NCBI RefSeq assembly: GCF_019145375.1
Contig: NZ_JAHSTX010000001.1
Coordinates: 124,001-188,000 of the forward strand
Reading direction: 5' to 3'
From: Pseudomonas triticicola
GTDB lineage: Bacteria > Pseudomonadota > Gammaproteobacteria > Pseudomonadales > Pseudomonadaceae
Length of the DNA stretch: 64,000 bases
The position numbers and the translations under genes are program-made. How positions within the stretch are numbered: position 1 is the first letter of the stretch; each line of letters starts with the position of its first letter. This document shows, piece after piece, positions 25,440 through 34,604 of the stretch. The notes under the pieces were generated by a model. The model made no database searches. It was given only the letters and a program-made list of their open reading frames with translations, and had not been told where the DNA came from.

Positions 25440-25925
25440 TTAAAAAAACAGGCCCATCCGCCGCTCGTACCCAATCCGGCCCTTGTACGCTTCGCCGCTG
25501 TCGACGTAGCCATGCCTGGCATACAGCGCAATCGCCGCCTCGTTATCAGCGTCCACCGACAATTCCAGCCCCTTGATCTCCGGCCACGCCTCGCGGGCGA
25601 CAGCGGGCAGCGCTTGCAGGCAAGCCTTGCCGTAACCCTTGCCCTGCGCGCGCCGATCGACCTGCAGAGCATGCAATGTGGCGCTGTGTTCGTCGGCCCA
25701 GTCGGGCAACACCGGCGGGCGCTTGAGCAGCAGAAACGCCACCGGTACGTCGTCCGCCAGCAGGGCAAAACCCTTTACGCCGGGGCCGGGTTTCGACAGC
25801 AGGGTGTGCAGGGCACCGTGGATGTCGCCGGAGAACTTGATCTGCTCGGGGTGAATTTCAATCGCCTCGACTTGCTCACGCTGCTGCGCGTTCAGGCTGT
25901 CGTACGGCACGAGTTGGGCTGACAC
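25440..25925 (-). CDS. GNAT family N-acetyltransferase
   Basis: A 161-residue acetyltransferase with a GTG start at 25925 and AAGGAAATTCCC before it. ATLHALQVDRRAQGKGYGKACLQAL (about 82-106) contains the QGKGYG acetyl-CoA loop, followed by GLELSVDADNEAAIALYARHGYVDSGE, the usual NxxAxxxYxxxGF element. Substrate unknown. First gene of a likely two-gene unit with the PPOX-type flavoprotein. Confidence 0.86.
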   Translation of the reverse strand: MSAQLVPYDSLNAQQREQVEAIEIHPEQIKFSGDIHGALHTLLSKPGPGVKGFALLADDVPVAFLLLKRPPVLPDWADEHSATLHALQVDRRAQGKGYGKACLQALPAVAREAWPEIKGLELSVDADNEAAIALYARHGYVDSGEAYKGRIGYERRMGLFF

Positions 25926-26067
25926 GGGAATTTCCTTTTTCCTACAAGGATTGAAGCTCGGATTCTAGCGACATTGTTGTCGGCGAAATTTTTTTGTTTG
26001 CCCTGTCGATCTGCGCAAAGAGCAAACGACTAAGGGTGTCTTCACAACAAAAACCACGGAGAACACC

Positions 26068-26493
26068 ATGAGCGCACAAAGCGAAATCCAGACTCTGATC
26101 AATACCTATCGCGAAGCGGTAATGGCCAAGGACGTCGAAAAAGTCATGGCCCTGTACGCCGACGACATCGTCTCGTTCGACGCGATCAAGGCCCTGCAAT
26201 TCAAGGGCAAACCGGCCTACCGCGCGCATTGGGTGGACTGCATGCAAATGTGCCCCGGCCCGCACGTTTTCGAGTTTCACGAAATCGCCATAGAAAGCGC
26301 CGACAACATCGCTTTCGCCCACTGGGTGGCCAATTGCGGCGGCACCAACGACAAGGGCGAAACCCAGAGTTGCTGGATGCGTGTGACCGCCTGTTATCGG
26401 CAGGTCGGCGGGGCGTGGAAGATTGCCCATGAGCACTGGTCGGCACCGTTCGATCCGATGAGCGGCGCGACGCTGTTCGATGTAACCCCCTGA
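26068..26493 (+). CDS. SnoaL/DUF4440-like NTF2-fold protein
   Basis: A 141-residue cone-shaped NTF2-fold protein: EIQTLINTYREAVMAKDVEKVMALYADDIVSFDAIKALQFKGKPAYRAHWVDCM is the classic first half (helix, strand, YADD) and SCWMRVTACYRQVGGAWKIAHEHWSAPFDP the C-terminal strand pair. This family includes small ketosteroid-isomerase-like and polyketide-cyclase-like proteins. It is the first of three co-directional genes with a DGPF protein and an ECF42-type sigma factor; such small proteins commonly occur in that module. CGGAG precedes ATG 26068. Confidence 0.87.
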   Translation: MSAQSEIQTLINTYREAVMAKDVEKVMALYADDIVSFDAIKALQFKGKPAYRAHWVDCMQMCPGPHVFEFHEIAIESADNIAFAHWVANCGGTNDKGETQSCWMRVTACYRQVGGAWKIAHEHWSAPFDPMSGATLFDVTP

Positions 26494-26533
26494 TCTTCAG
26501 CCATAGTTGATCCGTTCGAATCAGGAGATCGCC

Positions 26534-26878
26534 ATGAAATACCTATGCCTGGTCTACAGCGATGAACGCTTGCTGCACACCTCGCCGGACAGCCCGGAAG
26601 ACGCCGAATGCTGGGCCTACGCCGAGTCGATTCAGGGCAGCGGGCGGATGATCGCCGCTGAAGCGCTGGAATCGGTGGAGACCGCCACCACGGTACGCAT
26701 GCGCAACGGCAAGGTGTCGATCACCGACGGGCCTTTCGCTGAAACCAAGGAGCAACTGGCCGGTTTCTACCTGATCGATGCCAAGGATCTCAACGAAGCG
26801 ATTCAGGTCGCCGGCAACATTCCGGCAGCGCGGGTCGGCAGCGTTGAAGTGCGCCCGGTGCGGCAGTTGAATGTCTGA
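26534..26878 (+). CDS. YciI/DGPF-domain protein
   Basis: A 114-residue dimeric alpha/beta-barrel protein. The family signature DGPFAETKEQLAGFYLIDA is at about residues 65-83, preceded by MKYLCLVYSDE at the N-terminus. DGPF proteins are regularly encoded beside ECF42 sigma factors and are thought to be their target or partner, without being anti-sigma factors. CAGGAGATCGCC precedes ATG 26534. The last eight bases overlap the sigma-factor gene. Confidence 0.9.
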   Translation: MKYLCLVYSDERLLHTSPDSPEDAECWAYAESIQGSGRMIAAEALESVETATTVRMRNGKVSITDGPFAETKEQLAGFYLIDAKDLNEAIQVAGNIPAARVGSVEVRPVRQLNV

Positions 26879-28100
26879 CGTCAGGGCGCGGGTCGAGCAG
26901 GTCTACCGCGAGGATTCGCGGCGGATTCTGGCCACGCTGATCCGCCTGCTCGGTGATTTCGACCTCGCCGAAGAAGCCTTGCACGAGGCGTTCTTCGTCG
27001 CGGTCGAGCGCTGGCAACGCGACGGCGTGCCAGACAACCCGCGTACCTGGCTGGTCTCCACCGGACGTTTCAAAGCCATCGATGTGCTGCGCCGGCGCGC
27101 GCGGTTCAAGGCGTCGCAACCGTTGCTGCTGGCACAACTCGATGAGCTCGAACAGGCTGACTGGAGTGGCGAAGACGTGGAAGACGATCGCTTGCGGCTG
27201 ATTTTCACCTGCTGCCACCCGGCACTGGCGGCGGATGCGCAGGTGCCGCTGACCATGCGCGAAGTCTGCGACCTCACCACCGAAGAAATCGCCCGCGCTT
27301 TTCTCTCGGCGCCGGCGGCCATTGCCCAGCGCATCGTGCGCGCCAAGGCCAAGATCCGCGACGCGAAAATCCCTTACCAAGTGCCCACGCTGAACGAATT
27401 ACCCGAGCGCCTCGACAGCGTGTTGCGGGTGATTTATCTGGTGTTCAACGAAGGCTATTCGGCCTCGGTCGGTGCCGAGCTGATCCGCGAGGATCTGACG
27501 CGCGAAGCGATTCGGCTGGGGCGCTTGTTGATGGAGTTGCTGCCGGAGCCGGAAGTCATGGGTCTGCTGGCGCTGATGCTGCTGCACGAATCGCGTCGAC
27601 CGGCGCGCACTTCGCCGAGCGGTGAACTGGTGTTGCTCGACGATCAGGATCGCTCGTTGTGGGACGCCGGGTTGATGGCCGAAGGCTGCGCGCTGGTCGA
27701 GCACGCCCTGAGTACGCGACGCTTCGGGCCATATTGCCTGCAAGCGGCGATTGCAGCGGTGCATGCGGAAGCGCCGTCGGCGGCGGAAACGGACTGGCAG
27801 CAGATTGTCGGTCTGTATGACGTATTGCTGCGTGCAATGCCGTCGCCGGTGATCGAGCTGAACCGCGCGGTGGCGGTGGCCAAGCGTGATGGTGCGTTGG
27901 CCGGGTTGTTGTTGGTTGAAGGGATTCTGGCGCGGGGGGAGTTGCAGGATTATCACTTGGCGCATTCGGCGCGGGCGGAGTTTTGTCGGCAGTTGGGCCG
28001 GGTGGAGCAGGCGCGGGCGGCGTATCAGCGGGCGCTTGAGCTGACGCGGCAGGAGCCGGAGCGGCGGTTTATCGAGGGGCGACTGAGGGACCTGGGTTGA
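26871..28100 (+). CDS. ECF42-type RNA polymerase sigma factor with C-terminal extension
   Basis: A 409-residue protein, twice the size of a normal ECF sigma factor. Region 2 is at about 5-75 (VEQVYREDSRRILATLIRLLGDFDLAEEALHEAFFVAVERW..GVPDNPRTWLVSTGRFKAIDVLRRR), region 4 at about 125-170 (LTMREVCDLTTEEIARAFLSAPAAIAQRIVRAKAKIRD). The rest, about 240 residues of helices, is the SnoaL-unrelated, TPR-like extension that defines group ECF42 (YLVFNEGYSASVGAELIREDLTREAIRLGRLL; YHLAHSARAEFCRQLGRVEQARAAYQRALEL). In ECF42 this extension is needed for activity. Translation is coupled to the DGPF gene by an 8-bp overlap. There is no anti-sigma gene. Confidence 0.92.
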   Translation: MSDVRARVEQVYREDSRRILATLIRLLGDFDLAEEALHEAFFVAVERWQRDGVPDNPRTWLVSTGRFKAIDVLRRRARFKASQPLLLAQLDELEQADWSGEDVEDDRLRLIFTCCHPALAADAQVPLTMREVCDLTTEEIARAFLSAPAAIAQRIVRAKAKIRDAKIPYQVPTLNELPERLDSVLRVIYLVFNEGYSASVGAELIREDLTREAIRLGRLLMELLPEPEVMGLLALMLLHESRRPARTSPSGELVLLDDQDRSLWDAGLMAEGCALVEHALSTRRFGPYCLQAAIAAVHAEAPSAAETDWQQIVGLYDVLLRAMPSPVIELNRAVAVAKRDGALAGLLLVEGILARGELQDYHLAHSARAEFCRQLGRVEQARAAYQRALELTRQEPERRFIEGRLRDLG

Positions 28101-28130
28101 TCTGGAAGCTGCGTCGGTGCGGCTGGCCCT

Positions 28131-28233
28131 TTCGCGAGCAGGCTCGCTCCCACAGGTGATTGCATTTCACTTTTGGGAAGCTAGGTCCCACAAGTGAGCG
28201 CATTCCAAGTGTGGGAGCGAGCCTGCTCGCGAA
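28131..28233. repeat. REP pair, tail-to-tail orientation
   Basis: TTCGCGAGCAGGCTCGCTCC (from 28131) and GTGGGAGCGAGCCTGCTCGC (from 28211) in the reverse order of most pairs in the window. Between convergent sigma-factor and LysR genes. Confidence 0.9.
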
Positions 28234-28245
28234 TGGCAGCGCCGC

Positions 28246-29100
28246 TTATTCGAGCATCTTGCTGAGCAACCAGCTCCCCGCCGGCCCCGGCGGATACAAG
28301 CGCGACCACAAGGCGTCGACAAACACCGGTTTCGGCCAGCCGCGCACATTCAGCTCAATCAGCAATTCATTGGCATAACGCTGCACCAGCCACCTCGGCA
28401 GTGGTGCCCAGCCAAAACCCTTTTCAGCCATTTCCAGCAGCATCAGGTAACTCGGCGCCGACCACACCCGGCCTTTGCCGCGACTGTCGTAGGGATTGAC
28501 GATGGTCGCCAGCCGCAATTCGCGATATTGCTCGAGAATCTGCTGATCGACATGCTCAAGCTTCGCCAAAGCATGCTCGCGGCTGACGAACAGGGCTATC
28601 TCCGTGCGCTCTGCCACCGTCGAGGTCACCAGATCCGGCGGGTAGTTGTCCTGCATTTCCGCGAAGGCCAAATGCGCTCGGCCGCGCTGGACCAGTTCGA
28701 TCAGGTCGTCACACTCGGCAATCAGGCATTCCAGCTCAAGCTCCGGATAACGCTGCTCGAAACCCACCAGCGCCGCCTCGAAACGATAGGACTGATAAGT
28801 GTCGGAAATCGCCACGGTCAGCTTCGGTTCCACGCCTTGCGCCAATTGCCGAGCGCTCATTTCCAGGCGGCTGGTGGCAGCCAGAATCGCCTCGGCTTTT
28901 TGCAGCATGACGTGGCCGGCGGGGGTGAGCGTGGGCTTGCGGCTGCTGCGGTCGAACAGCTGCAGATCCAGATCGATCTCCAGGCTTGCCACTGCCGCGC
29001 TAATGGTCGATTGACTGCGGCCCAATTTACGCGCCGCTGCGGAAAACGAGCCTTGCGTCGCCGCCTGGACAAACGCCAACAGTACTTCCTGCGAAGCCAT
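28246..29100 (-). CDS. LysR family regulator, divergent from the second PACE gene
   Basis: A 284-residue LysR protein. The helix-turn-helix VLLAFVQAATQGSFSAAARKLGRSQSTISAAVASLEIDLDLQLFDRSS occupies residues 6-53; the effector domain follows. It is divergent from a PACE efflux gene across 89 bp containing the A/T-rich element TTGATCGATGGTTATTGG, a plausible operator. Its RSQSTISA recognition helix differs from the VPSAVSM of the regulator at 17127, so the two PACE systems probably answer to different signals or sites. Confidence 0.88.
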   Translation of the reverse strand: MASQEVLLAFVQAATQGSFSAAARKLGRSQSTISAAVASLEIDLDLQLFDRSSRKPTLTPAGHVMLQKAEAILAATSRLEMSARQLAQGVEPKLTVAISDTYQSYRFEAALVGFEQRYPELELECLIAECDDLIELVQRGRAHLAFAEMQDNYPPDLVTSTVAERTEIALFVSREHALAKLEHVDQQILEQYRELRLATIVNPYDSRGKGRVWSAPSYLMLLEMAEKGFGWAPLPRWLVQRYANELLIELNVRGWPKPVFVDALWSRLYPPGPAGSWLLSKMLE

Positions 29101-29189
29101 GAACTATCGCCTTGATCGATGGTTATTGGTTTTGAAGTATCGGTATTAAGTTGGATCATGGCAACCATCGTCAAACAAGGAGTCAGGCC

Positions 29190-29627
29190 ATGACTGCCCA
29201 CAAGTCCATTACCGAACGTGTTTTCCAGGCGGTTGGTTTCGAGTTTCTTGCCATCCTCATCTGCACACCGCTGCTCGCGTGGATCATGCAAAAGCCGCTG
29301 CTCGACATGGGCGCGGTGACCGTGTTGATCGCGCTGTTGGCGCTGGCGTGGAACGTGGTGTTCAACCGGTTTTTCGACCGTGCATTGGCGCGGATGAATC
29401 TGCCGCACAACGCCTGGGTGCGTGTAGTGCATGCGTTGCTGTTCGAAGGTGGACTGATCGTGATGGGCGTGCCGCTGATTGCCTGGTGGCTGTCGGTCAG
29501 CCTGTGGCAGGCGTTGTTGCTCGACATCGGCGTGCTGCTTTTTTTCCTGCCGTACACCTACGTCTACCACTGGGGTTATGACGTACTGCGCGAGCGCTTC
29601 ATGACCCGCCGCGCATATGAAAGCTGA
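29190..29627 (+). CDS. PACE family multidrug efflux protein (second copy)
   Basis: A 145-residue four-helix protein with two bacterial-transmembrane-pair repeats. Helix 1 FQAVGFEFLAILICTPLLAWI carries the conserved Glu (GFEFLA); WNVVFNRFFDRALARM and, in the second half, VYHWGYDVLRERFM are the paired W-N-x-x-[FY]NxxFD motifs. GGLIVMGVPLIAWWLSVSLWQALLLDIGVLLFFLPYTYVYHWGYD is very like the C-terminal half of the PACE protein at 16564. Likely exports cationic biocides or polyamines. AAGGAG lies eight bases before ATG 29190. Confidence 0.9.
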   Translation: MTAHKSITERVFQAVGFEFLAILICTPLLAWIMQKPLLDMGAVTVLIALLALAWNVVFNRFFDRALARMNLPHNAWVRVVHALLFEGGLIVMGVPLIAWWLSVSLWQALLLDIGVLLFFLPYTYVYHWGYDVLRERFMTRRAYES

Positions 29628-29635
29628 GGTAAACC

Positions 29636-29728
29636 TGTGGCGAGGGGATTTATCCCCGTTGGGCTGCGTAGCAGACCCGATTTTGGGGCCGCTCCGCAGC
29701 CCAGCGGGGATAAATCCCCTCGCCACAA
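29636..29728. repeat. Inverted repeat of the GGGGATTTATCCCC family
   Basis: TGTGGCGAGGGGATTTATCC (from 29636) and its near-exact reverse complement (ending at 29728), with an inner GGGCTGCG..CGCAGCCC stem. A third type of REP-like palindrome in this window, present once here. Between convergent genes. Confidence 0.9.
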
Positions 29729-29746
29729 ACAGTCTGTTGGTTGAGG

Positions 29747-30505
29747 TCAGAGAAACATGCCGCCAGATGCCTCGACCCGCTGACCGTTGATCCACTGCCC
29801 ACCCTCTGACAGCAGCAGCGCCAGTGCACCGCCAATATCATCCGGCAGCCCCACACGACCCAGCGCGGTGTTGCTGGCAACCATCGCGTTGACCGCGCTG
29901 TTGTCGCGCACCGTGCCACCGCCAAAATCGGTTTCAATCGCACCCGGCGCCAGAACGTTCACGCCAATCTGCCGCGCCCCAAGCTCTTTCGCCTGATAAC
30001 GCGTCAGCACTTCCATAGCACCTTTCATCGCCGCGTACGCGCCGTAACCCGGCAGGCTGAAGCGGGTCAGACCGCTGGAGATATTGACGATCCGCCCACC
30101 CTCATTGATCAGCGGCAACAGTTGCTGGGTCAGAAAAAACGGCCCTTTCAACTGCACGTTCATCAGCAGATCGAATTGCTCGGGGGTGGTTTCGCTGAAC
30201 AGCGCATGCACGCCGACCCCGGCGTTGTTGATCAGGAAATCAAAGCGCTGTCGCTGAAAAGTCTCCACCAGTGCTTGTTCAACCTGTTCGGCAAACGCGG
30301 CGAAGTTTTCGCTGTGGCCGACGTCCAGTTGCAGCATCGCCGCTTTCGCGCCGAGTGCCTGCAATTCAGTGACCAGCGCTTGGGCCTCGTCGGCGCGGCT
30401 GTTGTAGGTGCCAATAATGTCAATGCCTTGCGCGGCGAGGTGCAGGGCGGCGCTGCGGCCGAGGCCACGACTGGCGCCAGTGATCAGTGCGATTTTGCGG
30501 TTCAT
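29747..30505 (-). CDS. Short-chain dehydrogenase/reductase
   Basis: A 252-residue classical SDR. Cofactor-binding TGASRGLG at residues 9-16, NNAG at 93-96, catalytic Ser in NISSG (about 143-144) and YAAMK with Tyr 157 and Lys 161. The Arg/Ser after the first strand (YNSRADEA) suggests NADP(H). Substrate unknown. AGGAAGTCAGC precedes ATG 30505. A LysR gene starts 121 bp away in the other direction and probably regulates it. Confidence 0.92.
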   Translation of the reverse strand: MNRKIALITGASRGLGRSAALHLAAQGIDIIGTYNSRADEAQALVTELQALGAKAAMLQLDVGHSENFAAFAEQVEQALVETFQRQRFDFLINNAGVGVHALFSETTPEQFDLLMNVQLKGPFFLTQQLLPLINEGGRIVNISSGLTRFSLPGYGAYAAMKGAMEVLTRYQAKELGARQIGVNVLAPGAIETDFGGGTVRDNSAVNAMVASNTALGRVGLPDDIGGALALLLSEGGQWINGQRVEASGGMFL

Positions 30506-30626
30506 GCTGACTTCCTCGATTGCATTGATTGGGGATGGAAGAAGTTTATTTATCCGCCCTGAGGTGATAAACACGGCAAAAGCGGAATCACTGATCGGCT
30601 CAGCCGAACAATCACCGGGGCTTGTC

Positions 30627-31523
30627 ATGAACAAACTGGAACTGCTGCGCACTTTCGTCCGGGTCAGCGAACTGTCGAGTTTCACCCTCGCCGGTGAAAG
30701 CCTCGGCCTGCCGCGCTCCACGGTGTCCGAGCAGGTACAGGCGCTCGAAGCCTTGCTCGGCACGCGGCTGTTGCAGCGCACCACGCGCAAGGTGCAGGCC
30801 ACACAGGATGGTCTGGTGCTGTACGAGCGCAGCAAAGATCTGCTCTCGCACATGGATGAGATTGAAGGATTGTTTCGTCAGGACGAGGCTTCGCTGACCG
30901 GGCGCATCCGCGTCGATATGCCGAACATCCTCGCGCGACGCTTGATCATGCCGCGCCTGCCGGAATTCATGGATCGCCACCCGAATCTGCAGATGGAAAT
31001 CAGCAGCACCGACCGCCGCGTCGATCTGCTCAGCGAAGGTTTCGACTGCGTGTTGCGCATCGGCGCGCAGCCGGATCAGTCGGTGGTCGCCCGGCATCTT
31101 GGCGACTTCCCGATGGTCAATTGCGCCAGTCCGGCTTACCTGCAACGTTACGGCGTGCCGCAGACCATCGAGGATCTGGCGCAGCATCGGCTGGTGCATT
31201 ACGTCGGCGTACTGGGCTCGCGTTCGGAAGGGTTTGTGTATGAGGAGGGTGACGAAGTGCGACGGGTGGCGATGGCCGGCAGTGTCACGGTAAACAGCAC
31301 CGACGCCTATGAAGCGGCGTGCCTGGGCGGCTTCGGCCTGACGCAGGTACCGCGCACCGGCATGCAGCCGCATCTGGAAAATGGCGAACTGGTGACCGTA
31401 CTGCCGCAACACACCGCACCGCCGATGGCGATTTCCTTGTTGTACGCGCGGCAACGGCATTTGCCGCTGCGGGTGCGGGTGTTTATGGATTGGCTCGGCG
31501 AGGTCGTACGTTCAACGCTCTGA
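30627..31523 (+). CDS. LysR family regulator, divergent from the SDR gene
   Basis: A 298-residue regulator of the CrgA/AaeR-like LysR branch: helix-turn-helix in MNKLELLRTFVRVSELSSFTLAGESLGLPRSTVSEQVQALEALLGTRLLQRTTRKVQAT (1-59) and an effector domain with DCVLRIG at about 141-147. Upstream, GTTTAT (30544-30549) and ATAAAC (30567-30572) form an inverted repeat in the SDR/LysR gap, a possible operator. Control of the divergent SDR gene is inferred from arrangement. Confidence 0.9.
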   Translation: MNKLELLRTFVRVSELSSFTLAGESLGLPRSTVSEQVQALEALLGTRLLQRTTRKVQATQDGLVLYERSKDLLSHMDEIEGLFRQDEASLTGRIRVDMPNILARRLIMPRLPEFMDRHPNLQMEISSTDRRVDLLSEGFDCVLRIGAQPDQSVVARHLGDFPMVNCASPAYLQRYGVPQTIEDLAQHRLVHYVGVLGSRSEGFVYEEGDEVRRVAMAGSVTVNSTDAYEAACLGGFGLTQVPRTGMQPHLENGELVTVLPQHTAPPMAISLLYARQRHLPLRVRVFMDWLGEVVRSTL

Positions 31524-31541
31524 CATTGAGCACATTGCCCC

Positions 31542-31630
31542 TGTGGGAGCGAGCCTGCTCGCGAAAGCGCCATGTCATTCAACATTGATTTATCTGACAC
31601 ACCGACTTCGCGAGCAGGCTCGCTCCCACA
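31542..31630. repeat. REP pair, GTGGGAGCGAGCCTGCTCGCGA family
   Basis: Inverted REP pair between convergent LysR and ZntB-like genes; spacer contains CATTGATTTATCTGACACACC. Confidence 0.93.
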
Positions 31631-31661
31631 GGGAGGACTGTGTTGTGTGTGGGATTTGCGC

Positions 31662-32684
31662 TCAATAATCCCCACGCTTGCGAAACGCCCAGCGCCCGGC
31701 AATCACGGTGAACGTCGCCACCAACGCGACCAGTACCCAAAATCCGTGCGGGTCCTGGGACAGCGGCACACCGCCGACATTCATCCCAAAAAAACCGGCA
31801 ATAATGTTGATCGGCAAGGCCAGCACTGTCACCACCGTCAGGGTGAACAGCGTACGGTTGCTCTGTTCGTTGAGGTTGGCGGCGATTTCTTCCTGCAACA
31901 GTTTGATGCGTTCGCCGAGGGCGGTGAGGTCGTTGATGATCAGCGCAAACTCCTCGGTGGATTTGCGCAACTCCTTGACGTCCTCCTTCTGCAACCACGG
32001 CGGCGGACGATTGAGCAGGCGCAGCAGCGAACCCGGCTCCAGCGCCAACAGCCGTTGCAGACGCACCAGCACGCGACGGTTGGCGCCAAGTTCGGCGCGG
32101 TTGGTCGACAGGCGCGAGGAGAGCAGTTCGTCTTCGACCTGATCGACACTCAGGCTGGTCTTGCGCACGATCTGCGTCAGCACTTCGCCCTGATCGCGCA
32201 GCAAATGCACGAGCAGTTCCGAGGGCGAGCGAAAGCACTCGCCGGCCTTCACCGACGAACGCAATTTATCTACCGAATGCAGCGGTTGCAGGCGCGCGCT
32301 GACGATCAGTTTGCTGCGCACGCAGACCCACAGCGTCGACACGTCGGAGGAAACCATGCTGCTGAGGTTGAACACCACATCGTTGACCACCGCCAGCAGC
32401 GCCGAATCGACATGCTCGATGCGTGTCGATCGCGAACCTTCGTGCAGTGCTTCGAAAAACTCATCGGGCAATTGCAGATGACTTTTCATCCAGCGCTCGC
32501 ACGCGGCATGGGCCAGGTTCAGGTGCAGCCAGAGAAACTCTTCGCTGTCACCGTCGTCCTGCAAACAGCGCAAAGCCGTCGCCGAATCGATCTCGCGCCC
32601 GCGCTCCCCGGGCAGGAAGCGAAAGCCGTAGAGCAAGCCAAACAGGTCCGGGGCGCGATGGCTGATATCGAGGCTGTGGTTCAT
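31662..32684 (-). CDS. CorA-family zinc/magnesium transporter, ZntB-like
   Basis: A 340-residue protein with a large cytosolic N-terminal domain and two C-terminal membrane segments. The first ends in the pore motif GMN (GFFGMNVGGVPL) with the second (GFWVLVALVATFTVIAGRWAF) directly after it. The N-terminal half (EEFLWLHLNLAHAACERWMKSH) and absence of the CorA-type YGMN favour ZntB over CorA. ZntB takes up zinc or exports it with protons. Start ATG 32684; the frame is open further but lacks family similarity. No metal-responsive regulator is next to it. Confidence 0.88.
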   Translation of the reverse strand: MNHSLDISHRAPDLFGLLYGFRFLPGERGREIDSATALRCLQDDGDSEEFLWLHLNLAHAACERWMKSHLQLPDEFFEALHEGSRSTRIEHVDSALLAVVNDVVFNLSSMVSSDVSTLWVCVRSKLIVSARLQPLHSVDKLRSSVKAGECFRSPSELLVHLLRDQGEVLTQIVRKTSLSVDQVEDELLSSRLSTNRAELGANRRVLVRLQRLLALEPGSLLRLLNRPPPWLQKEDVKELRKSTEEFALIINDLTALGERIKLLQEEIAANLNEQSNRTLFTLTVVTVLALPINIIAGFFGMNVGGVPLSQDPHGFWVLVALVATFTVIAGRWAFRKRGDY

Positions 32685-32819
32685 GGCGGCTCGCTGCGAG
32701 GAGGGTGTCTGGTGGGGGATTTTCAGGTTCACCTGAGCGGCATCATCGCAAGCCAACATGACCATTTTGTGACAGTAAAGTAACTGCAAATCAATGCGTT
32801 ACCGACTGTCGGACGATTC

Positions 32820-32846
32820 TCAAGAAGCCCTCTGGCGCGCCGATCT
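32820..32846 (+). promoter_or_regulatory. Candidate FliA (sigma-28) promoter of the chemoreceptor gene
   Basis: TCAAGAAG, 11 bases, then GCCGATCT. The consensus is TAAAGTTT-N11-GCCGATAA: the spacing is exact, the -10 element matches six of eight bases. It lies about 115 bp before the chemoreceptor ATG. FliA controls many Pseudomonas chemoreceptor genes. Confidence 0.45.
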
Positions 32847-32960
32847 CAGGTGAGTCAGGTTGCGCGCCATCGGCCCTTGGCCATGGTACGTCGACAGGGA
32901 AGTCCGGCCATTTTTCACGTCCGCTCGGGCGTGCCTCATCCCTGCTTCGAGTACCCTGCA

Positions 32961-34583
32961 ATGCTGCAAAAATCCCTGAGAACGCAAATTCTCGCCCTGC
33001 TGAGCGGCAGTCTGCTGGCGATATTGTTGATCGCGCTGGCCTGCTTTCATTTCCTCTCCAACGGCGTGCAAAGCTATAGCCAGTTGATCGCCGGCCCGTT
33101 GCACACTTCGCAATTGATCGATGAAGCCAACCTGCAATTCAAAGTGCAGGTGCAGGAATGGAAAAACGTTCTGCTGCGCGGCAAGCAACCGGCGGATCTG
33201 GCGAAATACTGGAGCCAGTTCGAAGAGCGTCAGCGCGACGTGCAGAATATTCTCGGCGAACTGGCCGGCCAGAAAGGCATCGAGGCCAATCTCAAATCCC
33301 GCATCGAACGCTTGCGCGAAGAGCATCGCCAGTTGGGCGCGGCCTACCAGAAAGGCCGCGATGCCTACGTCACTGCCGGTGGTGATCCGAGTGCCGGCGA
33401 CGCGGCGGTCAAAGGCGTCGATCGCGCCACCAGCGAGCAGATGAGCGCACTGGTCGCCGAGCTGCGCGAGCAGGGCACCGCGCAATCGGCGTTGATCAGC
33501 GCCAGCGCTGAGCGCACCGTGTGGCTGGGGCTGTTGGTGATGCTCGCGTCAGGCTTGTTGATCGGTCTGCTGAGCCTGTGGCTGGTCAGCCGCAACCTGA
33601 TCGAGCCGATCCGCAACCTCATCGATTACGTCACCCGCTTGAGCCGTGGGCAGTTGGCTGAACGTGTTGTCAGCGAGCGTCGCGATGAACTGGGCAACCT
33701 CGCCGCCGCAGCGAACACTCTGCGCGATTTTCTCGCGGACACCTTCACTCGCTTGCAACGCAGCGCCGGTGATCTGGACAGCGCCAGCGGCGAGTTGAAC
33801 GCCATTGCCACGACCATGGCCGGCGGCACCAGCGAGCAATTCAACCGCACGGATCAAGTGGCCACGGCGATGAATGAAATGTCCGCCACAGCCCAGGAAG
33901 TCGCCCGTCACGCCGCCGATGCCGCGCGTGCTGCGGATGATGCCGATCAGTCGGCGCAGCAGGGTGAAAAGGTCATGCAGACCACCATTCACTCGATCAC
34001 GCAGATGCGCGGCGAAATCGCCAACACCGCCACGGTGATTCGTCGCCTGGAAACCGACAGCGGTCGTATCGGCAAGGTGCTGGAAGTGATTCGTGGCATC
34101 GCCGAACAGACCAACCTGCTGGCGCTCAACGCGGCCATCGAAGCGGCGCGGGCGGGTGAGGCCGGGCGTGGTTTTGCCGTCGTCGCCGATGAAGTGCGCA
34201 ACCTCGCCCAGCGCACGGCGGAGTCGATCATCGAGATCAACCAGATCATTCAGAACGTGCAGACGGGCGCTGTCGATGCCGCGCAGGCTATCGAGAGCGG
34301 CCAGGCGCGCAGTGATGAAAGCGTCGAACAGGTGACCCAGGCCGGCGCGATGCTGGAGCGCATCACCTTGGCCGTGGAAGCGATTCGCGACATGAACCGG
34401 CAGATCGCCACGGCCGCTGAAGAGCAGACTTCAGTGGCCGAGGATATCTCGCGCAACCTGACTGAAATCACCGCGATTGCCAGCACCAACCTCGACAACG
34501 TGCAGCGCACCGAAAGTGCCAGTCAGAACCTGCATGGGTTGTCGGGGCAGTTGAATGAGGTGACGGCGCGGTTGAGTGCTTGA
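32961..34583 (+). CDS. Membrane-bound methyl-accepting chemotaxis protein
   Basis: A 540-residue receptor. Membrane segment 1 at about 10-32, periplasmic helical sensor domain at 33-186 (with [14 protein letters not shown], typical of the HBM/four-helix bundles), membrane segment 2 at about 187-209, HAMP at about 210-262, and the signalling domain with the tip [41 protein letters not shown]. The ligand is unknown. Start ATG 32961 is chosen because the mature N-terminus begins with [14 protein letters not shown]; the frame upstream does not resemble coding sequence of the family. A likely FliA promoter lies upstream. Confidence 0.9.
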   Translation: MLQKSLRTQILALLSGSLLAILLIALACFHFLSNGVQSYSQLIAGPLHTSQLIDEANLQFKVQVQEWKNVLLRGKQPADLAKYWSQFEERQRDVQNILGELAGQKGIEANLKSRIERLREEHRQLGAAYQKGRDAYVTAGGDPSAGDAAVKGVDRATSEQMSALVAELREQGTAQSALISASAERTVWLGLLVMLASGLLIGLLSLWLVSRNLIEPIRNLIDYVTRLSRGQLAERVVSERRDELGNLAAAANTLRDFLADTFTRLQRSAGDLDSASGELNAIATTMAGGTSEQFNRTDQVATAMNEMSATAQEVARHAADAARAADDADQSAQQGEKVMQTTIHSITQMRGEIANTATVIRRLETDSGRIGKVLEVIRGIAEQTNLLALNAAIEAARAGEAGRGFAVVADEVRNLAQRTAESIIEINQIIQNVQTGAVDAAQAIESGQARSDESVEQVTQAGAMLERITLAVEAIRDMNRQIATAAEEQTSVAEDISRNLTEITAIASTNLDNVQRTESASQNLHGLSGQLNEVTARLSA

Positions 34584-34604
34584 TTTTGGGTGGCGGTTTG
34601 TCAG

